Shown one piece after another: positions 15,940-24,700 of a DNA stretch of 64,000 nt. This DNA comes from Desulfobacteraceae bacterium (GTDB taxonomy: Bacteria; Desulfobacterota; Desulfobacteria; Desulfobacterales; SURF-7), in assembly GCA_003599865.1 (NCBI GenBank), contig QZKS01000054.1:1-64000 (forward strand), written 5' to 3'. Numbering within the stretch: the stretch's first letter is position 1; the number at the start of each line of letters is the position of its first letter. Position numbers and translations under genes: made by a program. The notes below the pieces were generated by a model. The model worked only from the letters and a program-made list of their open reading frames with translations, was not told the DNA's origin and searched no databases.

Positions 15940-16131
15940 TCATAGCGAATCCGATTCGCTGCCCTGCAATTCACTGACACGTTTCATCAACCGGTCATAT
16001 TCATCTTCCAGCTCCAGAAGATCCATCATGACCGGCGGTTTGACGGAATGGGCGGGAAGCCTTTTTTTTGTCTCTTGAATTTCCAACTCAAGCTGGATAA
16101 TCCTTTTTTTAAGTTTTGCCAGGGTTTCCAT
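15940..16131 (-). CDS. Small coiled-coil protein with LPAHSVKP motif
   Basis: This 63-residue protein starts METLAKLKKRIIQLELEIQE, a heptad-rich helix, then holds RLPAHSVKPPVMMDLLELED and a second acidic helix. I recall small proteins with a similar LPAHSVxP motif from other anaerobic deltaproteobacteria, but know no function. ATG 16131 is chosen for AGGAG seven bases upstream. A CRP/FNR-type box lies about 120 bp upstream at 16251-16264, which would suit redox control. Its 3' end converges on the zur gene. Confidence 0.7.
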   Translation of the reverse strand: METLAKLKKRIIQLELEIQETKKRLPAHSVKPPVMMDLLELEDEYDRLMKRVSELQGSESDSL

Positions 16132-16170
16132 AGTATTTCTCCTGCGAAAAAAATGACGCGGATGCAAAAA

Positions 16171-16205
16171 GTCACAATTCCGTCACTCCGGTGAAAACCG
16201 AGCCC
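16171..16205. repeat. Intergenic repeat, copy A
   Basis: The segment contains ATTCCGTCACTCCGGTGAAA and closely matches copy B at 57816-57850 (ATTCCGACACTCCGGTGAAA) over about 35 bases. Both lie in gene-free gaps near the end or start of transcripts. It looks like a small dispersed repeat of the genome. Confidence 0.6.
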
Positions 16206-16250
16206 GGAGCCTATTGACATGGAAAATACCCCTTTTTTTTCTTGCGGTCC

Positions 16251-16264
16251 TTGATTCAGGTCAA
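16251..16264. promoter_or_regulatory. CRP/FNR-family box candidate
   Basis: TTGATTCAGGTCAA matches the palindrome TTGAT-N4-ATCAA at all but one base. It lies between the LPAHSVKP small gene and nifV; only the former is oriented to be controlled by it. Confidence 0.5.
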
Positions 16265-16356
16265 CAAATTTTGTTAATTCCTATCAACCGCTTGTGATGA
16301 TGACAAGAAAAAGTTCCAATTTGATCCGGCTCCAGAGAGGTGTATTTGCGGATGGA

Positions 16357-17499
16357 TCATTCCATATAATATCTCCGGATCATTTCCAACTCAAGGGTTG
16401 TCAGGCAGCGTCTTTTTTCCAGGGCCGTTTTTCGAATCACCGGCATCATTTTATACGCCGTCTCCTGATCAACATCCAGTCCATACTTTTGAAGCACATG
16501 GTTGAGTATTGCCGTTCCGGAGGATTTGCCGATCTGCAGACGCAAAGGTCCCCTTCCTATCGATTTGGGGGAAAAAGATTGATAGGTATTCAGATCCTTC
16601 ATCAGGGCCCGGCAGTGGATACCGGACTCATGGGTAAAAATATCCGATCCGGTAACCGGTTTGTTTCCGGGAATCGGACGGCCGGTGATCCTTGCCACCA
16701 GTTGACACAATTTCTGCAAATATTGAAAATTGATCTGGGAGGAAAGTCCCAGCGCCATGGGAAGCGCGGCCGCAACCTCTTCCAGGCAGGCATTGCCGGC
16801 CCTTTCTCCCAGGCCGTTTACGGTAACGCTGACAGCTCTTGCGCCGGAAGATACGGCACTGATCGTATTGGCCGTGGCCATACCAAGATCATTGTGTCCG
16901 TGAAATGCCGAAATGAACCTGTTTTCCTTTTCCGAAATGGTTTGGAAAATCGTCTGAATCATCATCGGAGTGGCGCATCCTACCGTATCGGCAATACAAA
17001 ACCGTTGGGCACCGCAATCAGCCGCCAGACCGATGATTTTTTGCAAAAAATCCAGATCACATCTGGTCGCATCCTGCGCCCCCACCGAAACATGATCAAA
17101 ATGCTTCCGGGCGAAAGGTATCAGCATTTCCATTTGCCCAGCCACCCACGCCTCTTTTTTGGAAAAGGCTTTCAAAAGGATGGATGATACCGGAAAGCTG
17201 ATATGAATGCTGCCGGTATTACATCCGGCAGCCATCTCCAGATCCAACCGCGTGGCCCGGCACCAATTTGTCAGGCGTACCGAACGAATCTCCTTTTGCA
17301 GAAAACGAATCGTAGTCTGTTCCTCTTCTCCCATCACCGGAATCCCGACTTCGATTTCATCAACCCCGGCATCCACCAGCATGGAAGCGATTCGCAACTT
17401 TTCCGATCTGGTAAAAGCGACACCCGGCGTTTGCTCCCCGTCACGCAATGTTGTATCGATCAACCAAACGGATGTAGAACTTTCCTTCATTTTCATCAT
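16357..17499 (-). CDS. nifV: Homocitrate synthase
   Basis: This 380-residue protein condenses acetyl-CoA and 2-oxoglutarate to homocitrate, the organic ligand of FeMo-co. The TIM barrel begins [18 protein letters not shown] (metal-binding Asp and catalytic Arg), the C-terminal metal ligands are in [13 protein letters not shown], and [11 protein letters not shown] is the usual NifV/LeuA signature. ATG 17499 overlaps the acetyltransferase stop by four bases (ATGA), so coupled translation is likely; ATGs at 17496 and 17490 are alternatives. It is the last gene of the long nif operon. Confidence 0.94.
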   Translation of the reverse strand: MMKMKESSTSVWLIDTTLRDGEQTPGVAFTRSEKLRIASMLVDAGVDEIEVGIPVMGEEEQTTIRFLQKEIRSVRLTNWCRATRLDLEMAAGCNTGSIHISFPVSSILLKAFSKKEAWVAGQMEMLIPFARKHFDHVSVGAQDATRCDLDFLQKIIGLAADCGAQRFCIADTVGCATPMMIQTIFQTISEKENRFISAFHGHNDLGMATANTISAVSSGARAVSVTVNGLGERAGNACLEEVAAALPMALGLSSQINFQYLQKLCQLVARITGRPIPGNKPVTGSDIFTHESGIHCRALMKDLNTYQSFSPKSIGRGPLRLQIGKSSGTAILNHVLQKYGLDVDQETAYKMMPVIRKTALEKRRCLTTLELEMIRRYYME

Positions 17500-17957
17500 A
17501 CCCGTTTTCGCAAGCAGATTAGCCGGGTAGGCTGCCACTGCTGCCGGGAATAGAATCGCAAACCCGGCTGATTGGTTTGATCTGCAAGTAGTTGCAGACG
17601 TTGAATTCCACGCCCGGCAGCCCAGGCTTCGACCGATTGAATCAGGCGGTTGCCGATTCCCCGGCCACGAAATTGACGGCCAACCACCAGATCCTCGACC
17701 ACCGCCGCCAGACCACCTTCCGCGGTGGATATCAGCGTCTGGGCACTGCACATACCCACCACACAGTCCTGAATCTCTGCAACACGGACACAACGATGTT
17801 TACCACATCCATCCAGCATCATTTGAAGCCCCCGATGTTGCCGGGATCCATCAAATTGAAAGTCCGTTTCGATGGCAAACAGTTCCTTCAACAGCGCCGC
17901 CATCGGTTGGATATCCGCAACCGTTGCATTCCGAATCAATAAATCGCGCATGCTCAT
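17496..17957 (-). CDS. GNAT acetyltransferase inside the nif operon
   Basis: The 153-residue protein is a complete GNAT domain. It starts [20 protein letters not shown], and the acetyl-CoA pyrophosphate loop is [14 protein letters not shown] (Q-x-x-G-x-G type), followed by YSRQQWQP near the end. It lies between modC and nifV, 22 bp after the modC stop and overlapping nifV by four bases, so it is co-expressed with nitrogenase. The start at 17957 is supported by GGAAAG; ATG 17951 is an alternative. The substrate is unknown. Confidence 0.85.
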   Translation of the reverse strand: MSMRDLLIRNATVADIQPMAALLKELFAIETDFQFDGSRQHRGLQMMLDGCGKHRCVRVAEIQDCVVGMCSAQTLISTAEGGLAAVVEDLVVGRQFRGRGIGNRLIQSVEAWAAGRGIQRLQLLADQTNQPGLRFYSRQQWQPTRLICLRKRV

Positions 17958-17979
17958 CTTCTTTCCGTCCGGCCGGGCG

Positions 17980-18732
17980 TCATGCGGCCGCTGTAGAATC
18001 ACCGTCCTGATATAGTTGAAATTTTTCGGTTCCACAAACCCTACAATTTTCTTTTCTTCCGGTCTGGACCATCTTGATCATTCCACACCCATACCTAACG
18101 ATTGTTCTGCCAAGCTCTCGGACATCACAAAGATCATGCGTAACCATAATAACCGGGATGTGAAAACAGGTATGTATATCAGACAACTGTTTGCGCAGCC
18201 TTACTTTTAAATTCTGATCCAGGGCGGAAAACGGCTCGTCCAGAAGAAGCAGTTCCGGCTTCCTGACCAATGCTCTTGCCAGAGCCACACGCTGCCGCTG
18301 TCCTCCGGAAAGTTCTTCCGGACGTGCATCCGTAAGGGATTCAATCTCCAGCAGACAAAGAATTTCGGCTACCTGAAGCTTTTCCCGGTAACCCAAAAAT
18401 GGATTCCATTTTTTTCGGAGTCCATAGGCAACATTGTTTTTCACACTCAGATGCGGAAACAAGGCATAGTCCTGAAAGACATATCCGATATTTCGATGGC
18501 GTGCTTTTCGGTCAACACCGGTATCCGAATCAAACAATATGCGATCCCCCACTGCTATGAATCCGGAATCGGGTCTTTGCAATCCGGCAATCATTTGAAG
18601 CGTGATGGTTTTACCGGCCCCGGAAGGACCATATAATATCGTAAACAATGCATGGGATTGAAAATCAATATTCATGTCAAAATCCCGATTTTTGGTCCGC
18701 AGCTTTTTCTGAAAACAAACCTGAATATTCAT
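17980..18732 (-). CDS. modC: Molybdate ABC transporter ATP-binding protein (short form)
   Basis: The 250-residue ATPase has Walker A GPSGAGKT, signature LSGGQRQRVALARAL, Walker B LLLLDEPFSALD and the switch His in MVTHDL. ModC normally has about 350 residues with a C-terminal mop domain that binds molybdate; here that domain is absent and a short tail with Cys residues (C-R-V-C) takes its place. The start overlaps the modA stop by four bases. It powers molybdate uptake for FeMo-co. Confidence 0.9.
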   Translation of the reverse strand: MNIQVCFQKKLRTKNRDFDMNIDFQSHALFTILYGPSGAGKTITLQMIAGLQRPDSGFIAVGDRILFDSDTGVDRKARHRNIGYVFQDYALFPHLSVKNNVAYGLRKKWNPFLGYREKLQVAEILCLLEIESLTDARPEELSGGQRQRVALARALVRKPELLLLDEPFSALDQNLKVRLRKQLSDIHTCFHIPVIMVTHDLCDVRELGRTIVRYGCGMIKMVQTGRKENCRVCGTEKFQLYQDGDSTAAA

Positions 18733-19508
18733 GGTTTTTCCCCTTGAAGACGGATAAATCCATACTGATCCAAAATACGCTGCCCGGTTTCACCATGCAG
18801 GAACCGAATGAATCCACTTGCCGCATCCAAATGCCCGGATGAAGCGATTATTGCGACAGGATATAGTATTGGATCAATGTTTTTCAACATCACTACTTCT
18901 CTTACTCTCCCGTTGGCAGCCATTATATCGGAAGCATATACAAATCCCGCATCCACCTCCTCCCGTATCGTGTAGGCCAGGACTTGACGTACGGAATTTG
19001 CATATATGAATTTATCTTTCAGCGCATCCCAGAGACCGGCATTAAGCAGGGATGCTTTTGCATATCGACCGGCGGGAACGGTTTCAGGATGCCCAATGGC
19101 AATGCGCTGAAAACCGGGTAATTGCAAATTTTCCAATCCGGCAAGGGGACACCGGGAATGCAATGGAACAATCAGAACTATTTGATTGGATGTAAAATCG
19201 ATTCTCGAGTTCGACAGAATCAACCCCTCATCCGATAACCGGTCCATAAAAAACTGATTGGCCGAGACAAAAATATCCACCGGGGCTCCATGCCGGATTT
19301 GCTGGACCAGTGAACCGGATGAAGCAAAATTGAAAATCACCCGGATGGATGGATTGAAAAATTGAAAATCATCTTTCACCGCATTCATGACATTGGTCAG
19401 GCTTGCGGCGGCCGATACGATCAGCTCTTCAGCCGCCTGCACTTTTCGAACTTCGACGCCATGAAGAATGAACAGGCATATGCAAAAAAATAAAGCTACT
19501 GTTTTCAT
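18729..19508 (-). CDS. modA: Molybdate-binding periplasmic protein
   Basis: The 259-residue protein has a signal peptide (cleavage likely after VQAAE, residue about 26) and the ModA fold. The oxyanion-binding Ser segments are VSAAASLTNVM and NFASSGSLVQQI, followed by GAPVDIFVSAN and a DAGFVYASD motif near residue 185. It overlaps modC by four bases and follows modB by 21 bp. The gene order B-A-C differs from the common A-B-C. Confidence 0.92.
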   Translation of the reverse strand: MKTVALFFCICLFILHGVEVRKVQAAEELIVSAAASLTNVMNAVKDDFQFFNPSIRVIFNFASSGSLVQQIRHGAPVDIFVSANQFFMDRLSDEGLILSNSRIDFTSNQIVLIVPLHSRCPLAGLENLQLPGFQRIAIGHPETVPAGRYAKASLLNAGLWDALKDKFIYANSVRQVLAYTIREEVDAGFVYASDIMAANGRVREVVMLKNIDPILYPVAIIASSGHLDAASGFIRFLHGETGQRILDQYGFIRLQGEKP

Positions 19509-19529
19509 ACCGTCCCGCTATCTTTCCGA

Positions 19530-20180
19530 TTAACCGTTTTTTTCCAGAAGAAGCCCGGATAAATATAAAATCACAATCCCCGCAGCAGAAGTGATGACGA
19601 CCAAAGTACCGGCCAGACTGTCGTTGCCTGCCTGAACCGCATCATAAACCGCCATGGGGAGCGTCTGCGTTTTTCCGGGAAGGTTACCGGCAATCATCAG
19701 TGTCGCGCCAAATTCCCCCATGGCACGGGCAAAAGCCAGAAGTGTTCCCGCCAGAATACCGCGCCAGGCCATCGGGATCGAAATTCGGAAAAAAATACCT
19801 ACCTCTGATGAGCCAAGCGTCCGTGCAGCGTTCTCGATGGTTTGATCCACGTTTTCAAACGCGGCACAGGCCGATTTCATCACCAGCGGAAGGGACACAA
19901 TTGATGCGGCCAGAACAGCTCCCTGCCAGGTGAACATGATCGACATCCCGAACCAGTCATTCAGCCATTTACCCAACCAGCCGTTTCGCCCCAGAAAAAC
20001 AATCAGGTAATACCCCAGAACGGTGGGTGGCAGCACCATTGGCAGCGTCAGGAATGCTTCCACGAGCTTCTTACCCGGCAGGGAGGAGTGTGCCAGCAGG
20101 TAAGCCAGAAGAATTCCGATATGAAACGCTGCCAATGTGGCGATTGCTGCAACTTTCAGTGTAAGAAACAAAGGTTCCAT
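19530..20180 (-). CDS. modB: Molybdate ABC transporter permease
   Basis: This 216-residue membrane protein has five to six hydrophobic segments and the ABC permease EAA loop with ARAMGEFGATLMIAG, characteristic of ModB/CysU. It starts 10 bp after the ferredoxin gene stop, so the molybdate transporter is built into the nif operon. It forms the inner-membrane channel for molybdate. Confidence 0.92.
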   Translation of the reverse strand: MEPLFLTLKVAAIATLAAFHIGILLAYLLAHSSLPGKKLVEAFLTLPMVLPPTVLGYYLIVFLGRNGWLGKWLNDWFGMSIMFTWQGAVLAASIVSLPLVMKSACAAFENVDQTIENAARTLGSSEVGIFFRISIPMAWRGILAGTLLAFARAMGEFGATLMIAGNLPGKTQTLPMAVYDAVQAGNDSLAGTLVVITSAAGIVILYLSGLLLEKNG

Positions 20181-20190
20181 TGAATTGGCT

Positions 20191-20496
20191 TTATTCGATT
20201 AAATAGGAGTCGGCAATTTCGCCATCTTCCAAGGCATCCAGAATTTCATCAACCGCCGCCTCGTTTTCAATATTGCCATACCAGTGCCCTTCCGGATAGA
20301 TAATCATGACCGGTCCGTAATCGCACGCTTTCATACAGCCGGTGCTCGTGACCTGAGCATCCAGGCCGCGATCCAGAATTTCATTTTCAATATATGGCAA
20401 AAAACCGGCTGAACCTTTTTTGTGGCACATGCCTTTTGCCTCTCCATCTGCCCGAAAACTCGCACATACAAAAATATGATGTCTGGGTTTGTCCAT
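20191..20496 (-). CDS. Thioredoxin-like [2Fe-2S] ferredoxin of the nif operon
   Basis: This 101-residue protein has cysteines in the Shethna/thioredoxin-like ferredoxin pattern, Cys11-x12-Cys24 and then TGCMKAC. Such ferredoxins bind one [2Fe-2S] cluster and are often found next to nifB or nifENX genes. A clear AAGGAG precedes the ATG. It lies between nifB and modB. A role as electron carrier or protective protein for nitrogenase is likely but not shown by the sequence. Confidence 0.88.
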   Translation of the reverse strand: MDKPRHHIFVCASFRADGEAKGMCHKKGSAGFLPYIENEILDRGLDAQVTSTGCMKACDYGPVMIIYPEGHWYGNIENEAAVDEILDALEDGEIADSYLIE

Positions 20497-20540
20497 GATC
20501 GCTCCTTATATTTTAATGGTTATTGATTATGCATGAAAAC

Positions 20541-21815
20541 TCATCCACATCCGCCGCCTGTTCCAGAGCAGCCCATCCCGCATTGAGCGTTGGCACGCCG
20601 AATCATATGTCGCAGATCACTACCTTCAAAAGCCCCCTGCACCGCTTCATCAATCAGGCCTTCAATCTGATACACATCGATACCGCTTTGGCTTAATGCC
20701 TGACGGGGATTGTCTCCCACTCCGCTCACCAGAAGCACCTGACAATCAGATAGAATTTCGGCCACCTGTTGCCACCTTTGATCCCCGCCTCCTTTGGGAG
20801 GCATTTCTCTTGCCTCTTCCAACATGATCCGGCCATCCTTTTTCCCATAAATCAAAAGATTGGAGGCCTCTCCCAGGTGCTGATTCACCAGAACACCTTC
20901 CATGCTGGCAACGGCCACACGGGTTCGATCAATGACAGGCTCCTGATATACAGCAACCATATCCATTTTCTCACATGCCTGAAGCTTATTCATCAATGGT
21001 CGATCCGGAGTTTCTCCCAGCAATCCTACCGCATCTGCCCGGCATCTTGTACAGTGGCGCATCTGTTTCACATACTTGCCGGCTTTGGTGCGAATTTTTT
21101 CTACCAGCTCTTGTGACGGTTCCTCCATATGTTCAAAGGCGCTTCCCTGATTGGGGTAGTAGGGAACACAGTTCAGGATATCGATATCCATGTCGGACAT
21201 TTTTTTTGCGATCTCTTCCATATGATCGTCATTGATTCCCGGAATGATAATGGAGTTGATTTTTACCATGATTCCCCGCTCCTTCAATCCCCGGACGCCC
21301 GCCATCTGATTTTCCAGAAGAATTTGTGCACCTTTTTCCGCATGGAGAACTCGGCGGTTATATCTGACCCAGGAATAAATCCGGGAAGCAATTTCCGAAT
21401 CCACGGCATTGACCGTTACGGTAACGTGACTGACCTTTAACCGTGCCAGATCATCCAGGTAGGGCGCCAGATTCAAACCATTGGTTGCAACGCACAGCAT
21501 CGCATCCGGATATTGTTCTCTCACAAGTTGAAGCGTTTCAAGTGTTTCATCCGGATTCGCAAAAGGATCTCCCGGACCTGCGATGCCCACCACGGAAATA
21601 TTCTGTTTTACCGTAAACACTTCCGCCAGATATGCCATGGCCTGACGGGGCGTGAGAATCCCGCTCGTAACCCCCGGCCGGCTCTCATTGACACAATCAA
21701 ATTTCCGGTTGCAGAATTTGCACTGAATGTTACAGCGAGGCGCAACCGGCAGATGAACCCGCCCATATGTTCGATGGGCGGATTCATTAAAACAGGGATG
21801 ATTTTCAAAATTCAT
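20541..21815 (-). CDS. nifB: Nitrogenase cofactor biosynthesis protein NifB
   Basis: The 424-residue protein has a radical-SAM domain with the CxxxCxxC motif in RCNIQCKFCNRKFDC, and a C-terminal NifX/NafY-like domain starting near RVAVASMEGVLVNQHLGEA. It builds NifB-co, the iron-sulfur-carbide core of FeMo-co. The last residues, CGMGCSGTGGGCG, form a Cys/Gly-rich tail. ATG 21815 is chosen for GAGAGG upstream. It follows nifN by 34 bp. Confidence 0.96.
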   Translation of the reverse strand: MNFENHPCFNESAHRTYGRVHLPVAPRCNIQCKFCNRKFDCVNESRPGVTSGILTPRQAMAYLAEVFTVKQNISVVGIAGPGDPFANPDETLETLQLVREQYPDAMLCVATNGLNLAPYLDDLARLKVSHVTVTVNAVDSEIASRIYSWVRYNRRVLHAEKGAQILLENQMAGVRGLKERGIMVKINSIIIPGINDDHMEEIAKKMSDMDIDILNCVPYYPNQGSAFEHMEEPSQELVEKIRTKAGKYVKQMRHCTRCRADAVGLLGETPDRPLMNKLQACEKMDMVAVYQEPVIDRTRVAVASMEGVLVNQHLGEASNLLIYGKKDGRIMLEEAREMPPKGGGDQRWQQVAEILSDCQVLLVSGVGDNPRQALSQSGIDVYQIEGLIDEAVQGAFEGSDLRHMIRRANAQCGMGCSGTGGGCG

Positions 21816-21849
21816 GTGATAACCTCTCATTCCTTTTTTAAAAAACCTT

Positions 21850-23232
21850 CTACATATAAGTGTATCCTACCGTTGAAGATAGCTGACGATATTCAATCAA
21901 TTTGTTCGCGATCCGATCGAACAACTGCTGGGTGCCGCGGTATCCCAGATGCAGCCGCCGGGATGCGTCCACCCGGTCATGGATGGGAAAACCGATTCGA
22001 ACCATGGGAATGCCCAACCTCCTGGACATTGCATACCCTTTGCTGTTCCCTACTATCAGATCCGGTTTTGCGTCCTGTACCGTTGATTCAATATCGACAA
22101 AGTCAGCGTTGTCCATGACACGGATCGATTGATCCACATCGTCGGGAAACACACGGGCAAGCTCCTCTTTCAAATATCCGCTCCGGTCACCCGAAGCACA
22201 TATCACCGGCAGAATTCCGATCTCACTGAAAAATGCGGCCATGGCAACCACCAGATCCTCCTCTCCGTAAACCGCAACTTTTGCAGACATTACATGCTTG
22301 TGGCTATCCACATAGCTGTCGATCAATCTCCCGCGTTCTTCTTGGTATTTTTCCGGTGTCGGCCGACCGCTCAAAACCTCCAGGGCTTGAAAGAATCGAT
22401 CGGTTTCGCGGATACCGATCGGAAGTCCCAGATGGTGGCAGTCCACTTGATGTGTTTCATTGAGCCATTTTCCGGCGCTCTGCTTTTCCCTTGACAGGAT
22501 TCGTCCAAACTCCAGACTGCCTGCGGCACCGGCGGAGCAGCGTATCATTTCTACGGTTGTTCCCCCTTCCGGGATCAACTGATACTCCGGCCAGAGAGAA
22601 CCATCCAGGGTCCTGGAATAATCGGGAAGCATCATAAACGGAAGATTGAAATCAATCAGGATTTCCTTCAGATATCGAAGGTCTGCCGGCGAAACCATGC
22701 CGGGGAAAATATTCACATGCCCGATATTCGAAAATTTTCCTGTGACGGCTATCGTTTTCACCGTCGCCAGGACGGCATTATGAAATCCCTGCATATGCGT
22801 CCCCTGGTAACTCGGGGTGGAGACGTGTACCAATGGCGCAGTGCTTTCATCCGGATGCGACGATGCATATTCCCTGATAAACATGGGCACATCATCGCCA
22901 ATGGTCTCACTCAGACAAGTTGTTGCAATCCCTACAAGGGAAGGAAAATATTGACGGTGAATGTTTTGAAGGGCAATTTTCAAATTGGCTCCGCCCCCGA
23001 AGATTGCCGTGTCTTCGGCAAAGTTTGAACAGGCAATGTCGATGGGTTCCTTGTAATGACTGATCAGATAACGCCTGATATAAGTTGAACATCCCTGGGA
23101 GCCGTGCAGCAAGGGTACGGCCCCGGCAATTCCTTTAAATACCAGTGATGCCCCCAGCGGTGCACATAGTTTACAGGCATTTTTCGTGGCCGTATATTCT
23201 TTGGATGATGTCTGTTTTATCTGACTTTTCAT
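21850..23232 (-). CDS. nifN: Nitrogenase FeMo-co scaffold protein NifN
   Basis: The 460-residue protein is homologous to NifK and pairs with NifE as the scaffold on which FeMo-co matures. Cluster-region motifs are visible: CKLCAPLGASLVF, LHGSQGCSTYIRRY and TTCLSETIGDD. It lacks some of the NifK P-cluster context, as expected. It starts 17 bp after the nifE stop and has a purine-rich ribosome-binding site. Confidence 0.95.
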   Translation of the reverse strand: MKSQIKQTSSKEYTATKNACKLCAPLGASLVFKGIAGAVPLLHGSQGCSTYIRRYLISHYKEPIDIACSNFAEDTAIFGGGANLKIALQNIHRQYFPSLVGIATTCLSETIGDDVPMFIREYASSHPDESTAPLVHVSTPSYQGTHMQGFHNAVLATVKTIAVTGKFSNIGHVNIFPGMVSPADLRYLKEILIDFNLPFMMLPDYSRTLDGSLWPEYQLIPEGGTTVEMIRCSAGAAGSLEFGRILSREKQSAGKWLNETHQVDCHHLGLPIGIRETDRFFQALEVLSGRPTPEKYQEERGRLIDSYVDSHKHVMSAKVAVYGEEDLVVAMAAFFSEIGILPVICASGDRSGYLKEELARVFPDDVDQSIRVMDNADFVDIESTVQDAKPDLIVGNSKGYAMSRRLGIPMVRIGFPIHDRVDASRRLHLGYRGTQQLFDRIANKLIEYRQLSSTVGYTYM

Positions 23233-23249
23233 ATAGCTTCCTTCTCCTC

Positions 23250-24683
23250 TCAGGGTAACCTCATTTGGAATAGTTTCCCTTTAAATTCCCCCCTTGAGGG
23301 GGGCCCGGGGGGGTGTTTGTGGTGGGAATTGGTTGAAGAAAGATACTTAGGCGTAAACTGCCAGACCGGACTGGAAACCGTCCGAAATACTTCCCGTGCA
23401 AAATTGAGCATGCCCTGATAACCGGCAAGGGGAATCTTTCGTTCATGATTATGATCACAGAACCCGACACCCAGTTTATAGGCAATAGGCCGCTCCTTTA
23501 CGCCGCCGATAAACAGATCGGCTTTTTTTTCCAGTACATATTTGGACAACTCCAGCGAGTTCGCATCATCGAGTATAATGGTGTCCTCATCACACATCTC
23601 TTTCAGAGTTTGATAATCCTCCTGCATCCCGGTCTGGGAACCGGCCAGTACGACCTTGATTCCAAGGTAGCGAAGTGCCTTGATCAGTGAAAAGGCTTTA
23701 AAGGCACCCCCGACATAAATGGCGGCTTTTTTCCCCCGGACTTTCTGTTTGATCTGCTGCAGCTCTGCGTAAATCGCCTGAATTTCACCCCGTACCAATT
23801 CCTTTGCGGATTCCAGGATTTCCGGATCATCGGTAAAATGTGCCGCTACGTCATACAGCGCCTGTGATGTGTCCTCCAGGCCGAAATAGGAAACCCGGAT
23901 ATAAGGAATCCCGTATACTTCTTTCATTTTTTCCGCCAGATGGGTCATGGAACCGGAACACTGCACCACATTCAATGCCGCACCATGGGAACGCCGGATA
24001 TCATTAACCCGCCCGTCTCCGGTCATGACGGAGACGATCTCGATTCCCATTCTTTGATAATAGGATTTAATCATCCAGGCCTCCCCACCGATATTGAATT
24101 CCCCTAAAATATTAATACTTTTTGGCGATATATCGGCAATATCGCCCTTTCCGACCAGGGAAAACATGGCTTCACATGCCGCCTTGTAACCGTCCTTTTT
24201 GGTACCCTTGAATCCTTCCGAATGAACCGGAAGCACCGGTATTCCGGTTTTTTCTCCAACTGCCCGGCATACGGATTCCACATCATCCCCGATAATACCG
24301 ACAATGCATGTGGAATACACAAATGCAGCTTTGGGCGCGTATTGATGGATCAGTTCGATCAAGGCATGATGCAGTTTTTTCTCACCACCGAAAATCACAT
24401 CCTTTTCCCGTAAATCGGTTGAAAAACTCAGACGATGCAATTCCGGACCGGAAGAAAGAGCGCCGCGGATATCCCAGGTATAAGCGGCGCACCCGATCGG
24501 ACCATGAATCAGATGGAGTGCATCGGCTATGGGATACAGTACAACCCGAGAACCGCAGAAAACACAAGCCCGCTGGCTCACCGATCCGGCCAGACTGTGC
24601 TTACCGCACGTCATGTCAAAAGGCTTTTTCCCTTTCCGGAAAATCTGAGACTCACGCTCTTTCAATATCGGGATGTTGGACAT
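23250..24683 (-). CDS. nifE: Nitrogenase FeMo-co scaffold protein NifE, with repeat-derived C-terminal tail
   Basis: The 477-residue protein has NifD-like motifs CVFCGSR, HGPIGCAAYTWD and STCIVGIIGDD and ends its conserved fold near REVFRTVSSPVW. The last 25 or so residues (from HHKHPPGPPSRGEF) are encoded by a C/G-rich palindromic repeat at 23283-23325 and look like an addition caused by insertion of a dispersed repeat. AAGGAG precedes the ATG. It follows nifK by 17 bp. Confidence 0.95.
   Translation of the reverse strand: MSNIPILKERESQIFRKGKKPFDMTCGKHSLAGSVSQRACVFCGSRVVLYPIADALHLIHGPIGCAAYTWDIRGALSSGPELHRLSFSTDLREKDVIFGGEKKLHHALIELIHQYAPKAAFVYSTCIVGIIGDDVESVCRAVGEKTGIPVLPVHSEGFKGTKKDGYKAACEAMFSLVGKGDIADISPKSINILGEFNIGGEAWMIKSYYQRMGIEIVSVMTGDGRVNDIRRSHGAALNVVQCSGSMTHLAEKMKEVYGIPYIRVSYFGLEDTSQALYDVAAHFTDDPEILESAKELVRGEIQAIYAELQQIKQKVRGKKAAIYVGGAFKAFSLIKALRYLGIKVVLAGSQTGMQEDYQTLKEMCDEDTIILDDANSLELSKYVLEKKADLFIGGVKERPIAYKLGVGFCDHNHERKIPLAGYQGMLNFAREVFRTVSSPVWQFTPKYLSSTNSHHKHPPGPPSRGEFKGKLFQMRLP
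23283..23325. repeat. G/C-rich palindromic repeat at the 3' end of nifE
   Basis: The stretch ccccccttgagggggg followed by cccggggggg and tgtttgtgg is palindromic and unlike neighbouring base use. It is read through by nifE. I recall similar short repeats, giving PPSRGE-like peptides when translated, from many proteobacterial genomes. Confidence 0.6.
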
Positions 24684-24700
24684 GGACTCTCTCCTTCTTT

